Counted from the stretch's first letter, positions 42,470 to 52,984 are shown. The stretch: 64,000 nucleotides of DNA from Pararge aegeria (GCF_905163445.1 NC_053190.1:2234501-2298500); one strand, 5' to 3'. Notes: generated by a model not told the origin, from the sequence alone. A program made the numbers and translations.

Positions 42470-42745
42470 ATTACCGGCCCATTATAGGTTACACCACAGT
42501 GAGAAGAGATTAGGTCGTAGTCCACCACTCTGGCCTAGTGCCGATTGGTGGATGCCACACCCCTTTGAGAAATTGAGGACATTATGAAGAACTCTCAGGC
42601 ATGCAGGTTTCTTAACGATTTTTTTCTTCACCGTTGAAGGAAGTGATATTTTAATTACTTAAATTGCACATAAGTTAGAGGTGCGTACTAGGATTCGAAT
42701 GCGGCCCTCTGAAAGTGAATTCGAAATCCTTACCACTCAACCTTT
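42470..42745 (-). mobile_element. SINE-B copy
   Basis: Full-length on minus; the head is degraded at about 42740 (GAGTGGTAAGGATTTCG). ACCGGCCCATTATAGG and CGTAGTCCACCACTCTGGCC are the body marks. Confidence 0.75.
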
Positions 42746-42747
42746 AT

Positions 42748-42985
42748 AATAAATAAATAATAATAACACACATCGCCATCTAGCCCCAAAGTAAGCGATG
42801 CTTGTGTTATGGGTACTATTTTGACTGATGAATATTTTTTAATGAATAATATTATAACAAACGTATAACCAGACACTGAAAAAAAAGTAATTTTCATCAC
42901 ACAAACATTTTCCAGTTGTGGGAATCGAACCCACGGCCTTGGACTCAGAAAGCAGGGTGGCCACCAATGCAATATCAGTCAACTA
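42748..42985 (-). mobile_element. SINE-A copy
   Basis: AATAAATAATAATAACACAC tail, CCCCAAAGTAAGCGATGC, and B box GGGTTCGATTCCC (minus). The A box is partly lost. It lies head-on against the SINE-B copy. Confidence 0.85.
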
Positions 42986-43009
42986 TATATAAACCTATAG
43001 TTCAACAAT

Positions 43010-43210
43010 AATAGTCGCGCAATCATTCGTCGCTCCCAGTCAGCGCCGACTTTACTGTTTTGAATGATATCGGTGCGCGACACTCGCCGCAGCCCAATCA
43101 TCAAATATTTGCATTCCACTGAAAAAGTAATACGATTATTAATTTACTCCCGATTCATTCCCGGTTCGATTCCCGTCCAATGAACGGGGCGCCGCGTGAT
43201 TTACGATATT
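43010..43210. promoter_or_regulatory. CpG-rich promoter-like patch
   Basis: GTCGCGCAATCATTCGTCGC, CAGTCAGCGCCGACTTTAC (containing an insect initiator-like TCAG) and GGTGCGCGACACTCGCCGC stand out from AT-rich surroundings and match no repeat family here. Strand and function are unknown. Confidence 0.2.
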
Positions 43211-43379
43211 CTCTGTATGCAAAACTCGTGAATTTAGTTTGTGATTCCGATTGGAAATAGTAAAATGTGGTGTCCACAAACATCTAGTTGCGTTTATGAA
43301 TCGATAATGTAAACGTGCGGTTTGTGTCGCAGGTGATGATTTCGATATTTAAATATTGTAGGTGTGCTGTGCAGCGATA

Positions 43380-43435
43380 TGCACGGCTAGCGTAGGGTGG
43401 TAACTAGCCGCGACCGAAGCCTCCCACCAGCCATA
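43380..43435 (-). repeat. SINE-C fragment
   Basis: AGGGTGGTAACTAGCCGCGA and AGCCTCCCACCAGCC. Confidence 0.45.
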
Positions 43436-43452
43436 GGGGAATTCCTAAACAT

Positions 43453-43725
43453 ATATATATCTCAAAATGGGCTGTTATAACTGCCTCGTGGTTAGCCTGT
43501 TCAACTACGAATCACGAGGCCCTGGGCTCGAAACCCGGGCCGGGTCTTTTAAAGAATTATCGGCACCAAACCATAGAGCACGTAAAACCATCGGTTCCTA
43601 TTATTATCACTTAATTGTGGAGCCGCGTGGTGGGTCTATGCTCTATACCGTATCTCCTGTGAGAGGACGCGGCATATGCCCAGCAGTACGACTTTAATAA
43701 CTCCAAATTTGGGCAAACTGGAAGG
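43453..43725 (+). mobile_element. Third lepidopteran SINE type
   Basis: The tRNA-like head is CCTCGTGGTTAGCCTGTTC (A box region), with CCTGGGCTCGAAACCCGGGC (B box in a good T-stem). The body follows: GAGCACGTAAAACCATCGGT, GAGCCGCGTGGTGGGTC, GAGAGGACGCGGC, then ATGCCCAGCAGTACGAC. The only copy with a head in the window; tails occur at 19375 and 46385. Confidence 0.75.
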
Positions 43726-43814
43726 ATTAAAAAAAACATCAGTTATCTACGAGTCATTGAATTAAGAACATACAGAATCCTCATTCAGCCAATATTGAAT
43801 GAGTGCATTGTGTC

Positions 43815-44007
43815 CAGTGGCGTACATAGAGGGTATGCAGATGATATAAAATTAAGAAAATCTCCAGTACGAGTTATAAAAAACCTAAGGCTAGACATTG
43901 TAAGAGTAATACAAAACCTACCCTTAAATATTTATAACTCGTACTGGAGATTTTCTTAATTTTATATGATCTGCATACCCTGTGCGTACCCTCTATGCAC
44001 GCCACTG
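43815..44007. mobile_element. hAT-type foldback MITE
   Basis: Termini CAGTGGCG..CGCCACTG are hAT-like, with exact 8-bp duplications ATTGTGTC at 43807-43814 and 44008-44015. The arms are about 60 bp and near-perfect inverted repeats around a short centre. The right arm has an extra 11-bp repeat of the GGGTAYGCA segment. The element has no ORF and would depend on a hAT transposase from elsewhere. The intact duplication suggests fairly recent insertion. Confidence 0.9.
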
Positions 44008-44015
44008 ATTGTGTC

Positions 44016-44680
44016 CAAAAACAGTGAAAACGCCCCGCGCACGTCTCACTTTACACCCGCGGAATGTTGCCAGCTCACAAATTTTTCCTATTTTCACATT
44101 TTATCGTGAACGCTCAGAACATAAGAGGTAAAATGATTACTGTCGTCTGCTTAATGGTATGAAGTGACTAACCGTTTGTTCGAGAAACCATTCTAAAGTG
44201 GGGTGGTTTTTGATGCTTCAATATTACACGGTTTCTGTATATTCTTAATTCTGTGCTACGAGTTAACCTATCACATTCTTTATCTTAGCCACTTAATTAA
44301 CACCTACTTAAAAATTATACAAATAAAAATTCCCAGTAGAGAATTTCGAAGTCTGATTAGTTTTTAGATTGTGTTTATTTATAGACAAAAAAATAAAAAG
44401 CACAAAAATATAGGTAATAAAGAACTCACCCCAAGGCACTTGAAATCTACAAATGTTATTATTAATAGATTACCACAGACAATTCTAAGAAAAACACCAA
44501 CGTAAGAATCGTCGAGAAAATTCGGTCCCGATTTAATTAACAGTCGGGCGCCGGAGCGATTATGTAAATTACATCACATTTTACAAAAAAATGATTTTAA
44601 TGAGAAACGAAATTATCACCAGTGTGATAGTAATTCTGCAAGTAATTATACTGAAATTACTCGTTCAGTTTAATTCCTTC
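44016..44680. other. No feature recognised
   Basis: AT-rich with no named repeat. Confidence 0.4.
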
Positions 44681-44789
44681 ATTCCTAATGAAGCATTCAT
44701 CAGCTGTTGACTTCGTAGAAAACAAAATTAAGGAATCTGATGAAGGACTTTTGAGATACCGAAAGAATATTTTTATAAGCAATACTGCT

Positions 44790-44951
44790 AATGGTGATAG
44801 CTTAGTGGATAAGGCTTCTGCTTTCCTTTCGTGGAGACCGAGTTCGAGCTCCAGCACTAATGACTTTTCGGAGTTACGTGAGTTTTTAATATATATATCA
44901 ATTGCTTTAAAAGTTGAAGGAAAACACGGAAACTTGCATGCCTGAGAGTCA
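44790..44951 (+). mobile_element. SINE-B copy, 5' half
   Basis: GGTGATAGCTTAGTGGATAA, CCGAGTTCGAGCTCCAGCAC, TTTTCGGAGTTACGTGAG, GAAACTTGCATGCCTGAGAG. It explains the 85-codon + frame and part of the 129-codon minus frame in this interval. Confidence 0.75.
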
Positions 44952-44969
44952 ATACTAAAGCTAGGAATC

Positions 44970-45003
44970 AAGAGCGTCACTTTAATGATGAAGTGACGCT
45001 CTT
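44970..45003. repeat. Perfect 13-bp GC-rich hairpin
   Basis: AAGAGCGTCACTT, loop TAATGATG, AAGTGACGCTCTT. It follows the truncated SINE-B by about 20 bp. Confidence 0.85.
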
Positions 45004-45009
45004 TTGGAC

Positions 45010-45545
45010 GGATGCTAGTCGCCTTACAAACATAATATTTTACCACTTTCTTCTGCTTTCTGATAGCCTGGTAGAATCATGCAGATTTTAGTTTGTTAGA
45101 AACAAAACCTAAAAAACTTAAATAAGCCGATAATACACAGCTCGGTTGTGGAATCTAAATGCGAGTATTTTTATTGTATTTTTTATTGATTTATCTGTAG
45201 TTTTTCTCTAAGTAAGTATAGTAAAAGTGCGTTCACGATTTGACTGTCTTAGAGGATAAGTACCCAAGTTCTCGCAATGTTTACCCCCACCGCAACGTTT
45301 TAACTTTATCTCGTTTTAATTAAATCTGTCTGAAAACAAAGAACTGGCAGTATGTAAATAGTGTTGGTCAGAGTTGTAGGTACTTCCCTAGCTATACGGA
45401 TAATATCGGTAGATAGGAGAGGCGTAGTGCCGGTCTCTCAGTTTGATTACCGTAAGACCACCGCTCGCTCCGTTGAACTTTCTGAGCATTTGATGCTGTA
45501 TAGGCGCCATGCTGCCAGCAAATTAATGGACATGTCTTATTGAAA
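45010..45545. other. No feature recognised
   Basis: A 60-codon + frame has no motif. Confidence 0.35.
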
Positions 45546-45548
45546 ATG

Positions 45549-45735
45549 ACGACCTCCCTGGTGCAGCGGTTAGCGCTGTGGTTTTAATTTAGTGGTGCCG
45601 GGTTCGATTCCAGGGCAAATTTGGGAATTTATTATTTCCAAAATTTTCTTTAGTCTGTTCTGTCGGACGGCTTCTGCCGTGGCTAGTTACCACGCTACCG
45701 ACATAGTCGTGCCACGGTCAACTAAGTAAGTACTT
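45549..45735 (+). mobile_element. SINE-C copy, short
   Basis: GACGACCTCCCTGGTGCAGC, CCGGGTTCGATTCCAGGGC, TCTGCCGTGGCTAGTTACCA and CGACATAGTCGTGCCACGG. The 3' quarter is lost. Confidence 0.8.
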
Positions 45736-45869
45736 TGCAGTGAAATAAAAAAAAAATACTTGGTATATATTATCTAAGTTGACTTGATGAATCAAGGCGT
45801 TCACTTTCTTTTTATTTAATTGAATATTATTTAAAACGTAAATAACTTTCTTTTCGAATTTGATGTCAC

Positions 45870-46195
45870 TTTTGGGATTGAGTATACGCTTTTATAATGT
45901 GATTCCTAAGGTAGTTTTGGACATACCAAAGCATGAGTTCAAAAAATATGTTAAAACACATTACAGCGAGGTTACTATACAATTGATGAATTTCTTAAGG
46001 ACAAGTTTGCTTGGAAGAATCCCGCTTCCCTTTCATCTCTCACTCCTAAAATGTAAATTGTTGATGTTTGAAAAGCCAACTGCTGAGTATCTTGCCGGCT
46101 TCTTCTCAAGCCAGTGGTAGAGTCACTACAAACTGATTGACTAGGCGTATCAAAAGTGCTTTGTGAATTATGAATTTTAAATTTGAATTTTATAA
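45870..46195 (+). mobile_element. LINE-E 3' end with longest C-terminal frame
   Basis: The + frame reads F-Y-N-V-I-P-K-V-V-L-D-I-P-K-H-E-F-K-K-Y, the conserved end of a CR1/Daphne-type reverse transcriptase. It then frameshifts into the 3' UTR (CCGGCTTCTTCTC). The Lys-rich helix before the terminal L-N-D-K block is damaged. Confidence 0.65.
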
Positions 46196-46384
46196 AACTT
46201 ACTCGAAATCGTTGATTTCGTACATATTCCAGAACCACGTTGTTAATACCGTGAGCCAAGGCGTTCACTTAGGCTCACGTAAAGTTTTTTTTTTACATTT
46301 TAACTGTTCGTTTGTAACTTACAAACAATAATAACCTACAAATGTAATTAATATTTAAAGATATAGTGTTAAACCATATTCAGG

Positions 46385-46512
46385 TCATTATTATCATCAG
46401 CAGCCTATTAATGTCCTAATACTGTGCGCAGGCCTCGCATCTCACAGATGAGATAGTTTTAGAGCATAAGCCCCGCACACTGCTCCAACGTGGGTGGATG
46501 GGCTATTAATAT
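46385..46512 (-). repeat. SINE tail fragment
   Basis: ATCATCAGCAGCCTATTAAT, ACTGTGCGCAGGCCTCGCAT, CACACTGCTCCAACGTGGGT. The 3' part of the 43453 SINE type or a close relative. Confidence 0.5.
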
Positions 46513-46519
46513 ATCTTTT

Positions 46520-46885
46520 TAATAAATATAGTATGTTTAATTGTTATAAGAAAATAGTTTCTTGAAATCAACACTAATTTATCTGAATGTAAAATAACAA
46601 ATACTTTACTTATTAGCATAAGACAGACTCCTGACGATTCGGAGTATCTAATTTTAAAAACAATGATACATATTTAATGTAGATGAAGGTGTTTTTGTGC
46701 ACAAAAATTGTTCTTAAATCATTTAAAATGTAAGGCAAATGTGCATTTTATAGCTCGCTATAAAAGTGCACTCTTTGGCACATACGGGTCACAGTAGTAA
46801 AATTGAATGAGAAAAGCTTTGTACGCGTTTTGTTTCCATCCTAACATGTACAAAGCTGTTATATTTTCTACGTTTTATTCATAAT
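46520..46885. other. No feature recognised
   Basis: AT-rich. Confidence 0.4.
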
Positions 46886-46890
46886 AATTA

Positions 46891-47074
46891 CTAGCTATTA
46901 CTATATATTTAGGTTCTTTTAACCGTTTTTTTTTCCTGGAGTAAAAATAACTAGTTACTGTACGTCCTTTCAACAAACTCTACGCCAAAAATTAAGTCGA
47001 CTGGTTGTTTAGTTAGGGCGTAAAGTAACGACAAACAAACAAACAAACACACTCTAATTTATAATATTACCTGG
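46891..47074 (-). mobile_element. Helitron-like copy
   Basis: CTAG at 46891-46894 (3' end on minus; the usual GGCAACAG is mutated). CTTTCAACAAACTCTACGCC, TTAGTTAGGGCGTAAAGTAA and AATTTATAATATTA form the 5' end at 47074. Confidence 0.5.
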
Positions 47075-47077
47075 CCA

Positions 47078-47187
47078 TATTATGAAAATAAAACTTAATT
47101 TGCTATATTCCGCGAAAAGCAGTAGAATCTGTATGATGTAATTTATACCTTCTTCAATCTTTATACTCCACACCAAATAGATTTTGA
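47078..47187 (+). mobile_element. Foldback element, fragment (copy 4)
   Basis: ATTATGAAAATAAAACTTAA, GCTATATTCCGCGAAAAGCA, TCAATCTTTATACTCCACAC. Only the left half; it stops before the hammerhead-like centre and is joined to a Helitron-like piece. Confidence 0.6.
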
Positions 47188-47189
47188 GC

Positions 47190-47565
47190 AATTAAAAAAT
47201 TAAAGTATTCAGTATCGCTAAGCCTTAAATGAGGGGTTTGCTGCTGTCCGCTGAGGAGTTCTGTCTTCTATCTCCAACCACAGTTTGGGCAAAATTAAAC
47301 ACATATTATAACCTCTATAGTACAAAAATAATTATTTAAATCGGTTATAATTTGTCGGAGTTATGGTGTAAAATCGTAAAACACTTTCATTCCCTCTCCC
47401 AAAGGAACCGAGCTTAATGTCGGGATAAAAAGTATCCTATATTACTTCTAATACTTCCAAGAATATGTGTACAAAGTTTCATGAGGATCGGTTAAGTAGT
47501 TTTTGCGCGAAAGCGTAACAAACAAACTTACATTGACATTTATAATATTAGTAGGGATAGGGATT
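47190..47565 (-). mobile_element. Helitron-like copy, 3'-truncated
   Basis: Same family and order as 41159-41596 (GGGGTTTGCTGCTGTCCGCT, GAGGATCGGTTAAGTAG, TTTATAATATTAGTAGGGAT). It lacks the CTAG end. Confidence 0.65.
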
Positions 47566-47870
47566 AAGTGTAGATGTTTTCATAACAATCCTGTTCAACA
47601 CAACCTCTACATTATAAGTCCGGACATACATTGAGACATGGTGATACTAGTCGAAAGCAAACATTTGCACAAGTTAGTGCAAGTGCACTTCTCTCGCGGT
47701 CCCAGGGAACACTGGATGCACTGTTACCTATGTTTAGGTATATACAACTGAAAATATATATCTGAATTTAATTATTATCTCAATGTATCTACCTACTTTT
47801 ACTGTCTCTCTAGGAGCATACAGGCTGGCGAAGCTTTTAAAATGAAGAAAAAAATAGGTAAATTACTAAC

Positions 47871-48030
47871 TGACAACCTCCCTGGCAGAGTGCTGTGGTT
47901 TTAAATGGTAGATCGCGGGTCCCACCCGCGGAATGGGGGATTTGGGAATTTATTATTTCTGAACTTTCTCTAATCTGGTCTGGTTGTCCTACTATGCCGT
48001 AAAGACGTGTCGCTAAGCGATTTAGCGTAA
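47871..48030 (+). mobile_element. SINE-C copy, internally deleted
   Basis: GACAACCTCCCTGGCAGAG head, GCGGGTCCCACCCGCGG in place of the B box, TAAGCGATTTAGCGTAACG. It ends exactly where the LINE-D tail begins. Confidence 0.6.
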
Positions 48031-48306
48031 CGTTCAAAGTCAAAGTCAAAGTCAAAAATATCTTTATTCAAGTAGGCCCACAGGTGGCACTTTTGATGCG
48101 TACATAAGAATTACACGGTAGTGAGATGATGGCGATAACCACATTCGTAAACTTAAAACTAAAGCTACGAGGGTTCCAAACGCGTCCCGGTCTAAGAAGA
48201 AGCCCACAACAAACTTAGCCGGGTGTTTTTTTTTTTTTTTTTTGTTATCGCCATCTCACAATGTCATTTTAAATTATTAGAAGAGCAACCTGGTTAGAGC
48301 AATAAT

Positions 48307-48972
48307 TTACACCCAAGCTTTTTTATCGTTTACGTAGTCCTTTATACTATAATAGGACTTTTCTATAAGCTTACGTTTAATACAAACTTTGAACTTTTTA
48401 AGAGACATCTCCAAGATGTCAATTGGTAGTTTATTGTAGAATTGTATGCAATTTCCTTTAAACGAATTATGAATTTTATGTAACCTAGTATATTGCACTG
48501 TAAGTTTATTCTTACTTCTAATGTTTAAATTATTGCAGTCACATTTTTTCTTAAATTGAGAAATGTTTTTATGGACGTACATTAAATTTTCAAATATGTA
48601 CTGACTATACACTGTCATTATTTTAAAATCTTTAAATTTATCTCTCAATGACTCTCTCGGACCCATTTTGTAGATAGAACGAACAGCCCTCTTCTGCAGC
48701 ACGAAAATAGTGCTAATATCAGCAGCATTACCCCAAAGTAAAATTCCATAAGACATAATGCTGTGAAAGTAACTAAAATATACCAGTCTAGCAGTTTCTA
48801 CGTCGGTCATATGGCGTATCTTCTTTACCGCATAGGCAGCAGAACTAAGCCTGTTCGATAAATTATTTACATGAGGGCCCCATTGAAGTTTAGAGTCTAA
48901 CGTTATTCCTAGAAAAACTGTCGTATCCTCCAGTTTCAGTTCCTCATTATTAAGTAGTACAGTGGTTTTCAC
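48307..48972 (-). pseudogene. LINE-D reverse transcriptase C-terminal domain
   Basis: 221 codons from the ATG, but really a continuation of the reverse-transcriptase frame upstream. It starts in K-T-T-V-L-L-N-N and has F-L-G-I-T-L-D-S-K-L-Q-W (the thumb-side FLG..LD..L.W block of CR1/Jockey-group elements). A Cys-rich stretch follows (K-K-K-C-D-C-N-N), and it ends Y-Y-S-I-K-D-Y-V-N-D-K-K-A-W-V. The terminal block is the same as in the 16773 and 53706 copies and parallels LINE-E. An A-run near 49013 (one base gained or lost) separates it from the palm domain. Confidence 0.85.
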
Positions 48973-48998
48973 GTGTTTAACATTAGGTAAAGTGAATT

Positions 48999-49892
48999 TT
49001 ATACACTTGGTTTTTTTCCGTTAAGAACCAAATTATTAGCTTCAAACCACTGTACCACTTTAGCGAGAGAGTTGTTTACGTCGTCAAAAGCTAGTTCACG
49101 TCGATTTATTTTAAAAGTCAGTGATGTATCATCGGCAAACAGAACTATCCCGTGTTTATCCTTGGCAAGGTAAGGAAGGTCATTAATGTAAATAAGGAAC
49201 AGAAATGGTCCTAATATAGACCCCTGTGGGACACCTATTTTCATAACTGATCCATTAGACCGTTTTCCATTCACGTCGACTTTCTGAATTCTATCGCGTA
49301 GATAGTTACTCATTAAGTCTAGAGCTACACCCTGAATTCCATAGTGGTGTAGTTTCCTAACTAACATTTCGTGTTGAACACAATCAAACGCCTTAGATAA
49401 GTCACAGAACACACCAAGTGCATCACGTGACTCCTCCCAGGCTTCAAATATGTTTTGTATTAGCTCAACACCTGCGTCGATTGTTGAGCGACCCCGTGTG
49501 AAACCAAATTGCTTAATATGAAGTAAATTATACTTATGAAAATGGTAAAGTAATTGATTTAAAATGAGTTTTTCAAAGATTTTACTGAAAGTGGGTAGTA
49601 CGGATACTGGTCTAAAGTTAGTGGGGTCAGAAGTACTACCCGATTTCAACAATGGAACTATTTTACTAAGTTTCATTAAGTCAGGAAACACACCACAATC
49701 TATACAATTATTAAATATTAAGGCTAAATCGGGTGCAACAATATCAATTAATGATTTGACAACGTTTACGGAAATGCCCCACAGATCATTTGTTTTTTTA
49801 TTAATTAATAATTTAAAGGCTTTAATAACGTCAGAGAAAGGCTTTAATACTAACATGCGTGAATTTAAAAGAATGGTTACACTCAGGCACAT
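48999..49892 (-). pseudogene. LINE-D reverse transcriptase palm domain
   Basis: About 285 meaningful codons. G-F-T-R-G-R-S-T lies at about residues 130-137. Motif A, F-C-D-L-S-K-A-F-D, is at 162-170. Motif B, P-Q-G-S-I-L-G-P-F-L-F-L, is at 222-233. The catalytic F-A-D-D is at 252-255. All the key Asp residues are present, so the catalytic core reads intact. The first dozen residues of the stated frame are an out-of-frame lead-in; the true upstream sequence continues in the 49831-50649 frame. The domain would copy LINE RNA onto nicked chromosomal DNA. Confidence 0.9.
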
Positions 49893-50649
49893 TTTCTTTT
49901 AATAGAAAGAGAGCCATATCTGGTGAAGAGTTTAATGATTCTGTTGTGGAGACGGGAATGTTGGTAAAGAAGGTTTCAAAAGCAGTAGCCACCTCGAAAT
50001 CTGTTGTTAAGGCTTTATTATCTACATTAAGTTTAAAGTTAATATTTCGTGGTGTTACTCTTCCCGTCTCCTCATTAATTATGTTCCAAGTAGTTTTGAT
50101 TGCATTGCTGCTATTTTTAATTTTATTTTTGATGTATCGCGTCTTTTCTAAGTGGCAAGCGCGTTTAAAATTCTTGGAAAACAATTTAACATAATCCCCA
50201 AACTTATCACCAGTGTTAAATTGACGTTCAGCATACAATTCGTACAGCTTTTGCCTATTTTTATGAAGTTCAACTGTCGCCCACTCACTAAAATTTAATG
50301 TATCAGTAATCACAACCGACTTACTAGTAAATATAGAATGAAATAGTCTATTAAAGGTATTGAAAAAGGAGCTGTACATTGCATTTGGAGTCGCCCCTGA
50401 GGGTAGGAATGGGAGGTCATTTACTAGGCTATATCTCATTTTCTCTATGCGGTTGGATGTTACAGGAACAAATGTTATTTTACGTTTAGAAACATTTTTC
50501 TTCACATTTTCAAATTGAATAATTTGACCACAATGATCAGAGTCTAATTTACTAATAATATTTTTGCTTATAGGAATTATATTTGTAAAGATGTTATCCA
50601 AACAGGTGGCGTTAAATCGTTTAACGATTAAAATAAAATAATCAATCAA
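49831..50649 (-). pseudogene. LINE-D endonuclease tail and connector
   Basis: 272 codons. T-C-L-D-N-I-F-T-N at 15-23 and L-D-S-D-H at 35-39 are the last conserved blocks of the APE-type endonuclease (SDH carries the catalytic His). The following 230 residues are a Lys/Asn-rich connector to the reverse transcriptase. The frame ends about 60 bp into the palm frame, because of a one-base shift near 49845. Upstream of 50649 the reading continues in another frame (V-L-E-I-V-Q-N-F-D) for a short way before being lost. Confidence 0.8.
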
Positions 50650-50699
50650 AGTTTTGAACTATTTCTAAAACCTCTCCAGAGGTATAAACTGTATAATAT

Positions 50700-51430
50700 T
50701 GTAAGTAATACACTGATACATTTAAACAATAACATAAGAAGCACAAGATGGATTGAAGAGAGACCGATGGATGCTCAACTTTAGTTTCCGACCCCATGTT
50801 GGGCCCTAAAGTTGGGCGTCCATTCGGTTGGGATATTGATTTTGTTGTGTAATGGAATATGTCTGTGGGAATACGTATGGATTACACAGAATTTTTCAAC
50901 AAATACGTAACACAAAAATAAAATAATACTAAAATAAAACGCGTAGGCACTCTGAACGAATTTGCCTACAATTTAATGGGGAAAAATATACAAAAAAGTA
51001 AAATATCAGACACAATATCGGAGTTGCAGTTTATCCGTTTATTAAAATATATATTTCACAATCGTTGCCGGGTAGTATCAGGTTCAATTAAAAACATCAT
51101 GTACTAAGTAGTCTAAGAGCTAACAAACGATTTTCCCATACGTATTTTCAGATCCAAATGTCACGTGCTTTATTTGAGAAGAGGAGTATGAACTTTTCAA
51201 TATTCCTCTTTGAGGTAACACTCTTGCTAGAGTAGTCGTGGTCATGAAGTTGGTTGGGAACAGCTGCCACAAAGAGTGGTTCGTGGCAGCTGTTACTCGC
51301 CTTAAGATTATTCGCCACTTTCGTTTATTTATAGCCAGTCTGGTACATTCATGATAGGTGGAATATACTAATGTCAGCGAGGTAAAAAAAAATTAGTATA
51401 TCCCACTGTAGACTTTCCTCACCTTCAAAA
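50700..51430. other. No feature recognised
   Basis: Contains GAAGTTGGTTGGGAACAGCT and an inverted CCACAAAGAGTGGTTCGTGG pair near 51260-51295. Otherwise no named family. Confidence 0.4.
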
Positions 51431-51439
51431 AGCAAGTTA

Positions 51440-51660
51440 TAGCTTCAATAAGCTTATTTCTGCCGCAAAGCGGCATTACGGTCTGAAGGGCGTAGTTGCC
51501 GGTGTTATAACAGGCACATGGGGGTTAACACCTACGCTCAGGTTTATAGACACAGTGTGGCACGTTGCAGGGCGTGTTCCCTGTTTATAGGCGATGGTTT
51601 TTTAATTACTTATGTGGGCCATCCGCTTGGCCCGTCAATTATTACTATAAAAAAAGCAAA
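51440..51660 (+). repeat. Interspersed repeat F
   Basis: AAGCTTATTTCTGCCGCAAA, GAAGGGCGTAGTTGCCGGTG, CAGGCACATGGGGGTTAACA and GTTTATAGGCGATGGTTTTT. The 60- and 74-codon frames lie in it. Confidence 0.65.
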
Positions 51661-51969
51661 CGATTTGCACAAACTGTTTACAAGCTCTCGGTGTATTTAG
51701 ACCCGACACGCCATTACAGTTTGAGAGCTCCATTCAAAATTATCGACAGGAGAACAAATAATACCGCTTTACAGTACGTGCGGCCATAATAATAGCCTCT
51801 CGATATTTAATTGACGATTTATACCGGCTTATGTTCGTTATAGGTATAACAAGCGCGCACCCCTCGCACAAACATCGTGATGTAAGAAAAAGGTTAATGC
51901 TCATAATTAAGCATCTTATATTTATATTTTGAATACAGCATATTGTATTTTTGTGCCACCTTCCTCAAT

Positions 51970-52175
51970 CAATTCAAATTCAAAAATTTCATATTCATGT
52001 AATCCTATCACGGGCACTTATGAAGCGTTCAGTCATATATGTTTCCATTAATGTGAGGTGAAGGTGATAACTATATTCGTTAACTTAAATTTAAAGCTCC
52101 AAACGTACCTTGGTTCAAAAAGGTCCCACAACACAATAAGCCAGCTTTTTTTATTATCACCGATCAATCAATAAT
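51970..52175 (-). repeat. LINE-D-related 3' UTR, diverged
   Basis: TTCAAATTCAAAAATTTCAT, GTTAACTTAAATTTAAAGC, GGTCCCACAACACAATAAGC and TATTATCACCG parallel the LINE-D 3' UTR (48060-48250) with many changes. Confidence 0.5.
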
Positions 52176-52294
52176 ATAAATATAACACTTCACTGCTGGA
52201 CTAAAATTCTATAGACCTGTAGGTATATATATATATATATGTAATTTGCGTTATATATTAAGATTAACTCAATATATTCTTTTTAATTTATCTT

Positions 52295-52333
52295 CATCGT
52301 TCGAAGTCCTTACCACTAGGCTATTGCGGCTTT
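52295..52333 (-). repeat. SINE-B head fragment
   Basis: CGAAGTCCTTACCACTAGGC, then TATTGCGGCT. Confidence 0.4.
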
Positions 52334-52524
52334 TTCCTTAATGTGTTCGAACGAAGGAACTAAATTGAATAAACTTTTTGTTATTTTTTTATTCCACTAC
52401 ATGTTAGCCCTTGACTATCTCAACTGATGAAGTAATGATTCAGCATAAGACCATAGAGTGGGCTAACTTTTTAAGGGTATACGAGTTATATTATAGCTGT
52501 AACCAAGCCATTCAGTCCGAAAAT

Positions 52525-52645
52525 CAGACACTGAAAAACATTAATGTTCATCACACAAACATTTTCTGGTTGTGGGAATCGAGCCCATGGCTTTAGACCC
52601 AGAAAGCAGGGTCGCTGCACATTGCGCCAATCGGCCGTCTATCGG
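52525..52645 (-). mobile_element. SINE-A 5' half
   Basis: Head GACGGCCGATTGGCGCAA at 52639, B box nearly intact, body only as far as CAGACACTGAAAAAC. The 3' half is lost, the reverse of the usual 5' truncation. Confidence 0.75.
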
Positions 52646-52649
52646 TAAA

Positions 52650-52980
52650 AAAATAAATAATAGTTAAATAGGATTAAAGAAATTTCACTTCAAATAAAAC
52701 TATCATAATAATTATTATTCACGTACGGCTGAATTCATCATACGTATCATGAACATCGGAATTCCACTGTTGACTGCCGCCCAGCGGGTTTCATTACGCT
52801 CGAATTCAATTAATATTGTTTTAATTTATATTAAGCAAACGCACCACCCTTCAATATTTCATGATGCGTGAGCAAATAATGAGTTGAAATTGATACGGGG
52901 CACACAGTTTTAAATATTTCAACTCACTGTAAAAAAATTAATATTCTAGGTGGCCATCAAACGAGTCGCTTGTGTGGAAG
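52650..52980. other. No feature recognised
   Basis: AT-rich. Confidence 0.4.
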
Positions 52981-52984
52981 TTGA

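Larger units (their letters stand above)
48033..50690 (-). mobile_element. LINE-D, long 5'-truncated CR1/Daphne-like element
   Basis: The longest autonomous-type element in the window. On the minus strand it ends in (TTTGAC)n repeats at 48033-48050 and has a 3' UTR of about 260 bp. Three adjacent frames encode the endonuclease tail, connector, reverse transcriptase and C-terminus. Shorter copies of the same family lie at 16503, 32985 and 53447. The 5' two-thirds of the endonuclease and any first ORF are missing. The remaining coding sequence is broken by at least two single-base frameshifts, with another near 50640. At least one lies in a homopolymer. Confidence 0.85.

Noticed and set aside
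44970..45003. Hairpin followed by T-run resembling a bacterial terminator
   Set aside because: The window is clearly animal DNA; treated as a structural hairpin only.
44657..45046. 129-codon minus-strand frame
   Set aside because: It overlaps a SINE-B copy (44790-44951) and a hairpin (44970-45003); no domain, and its composition follows the repeats.
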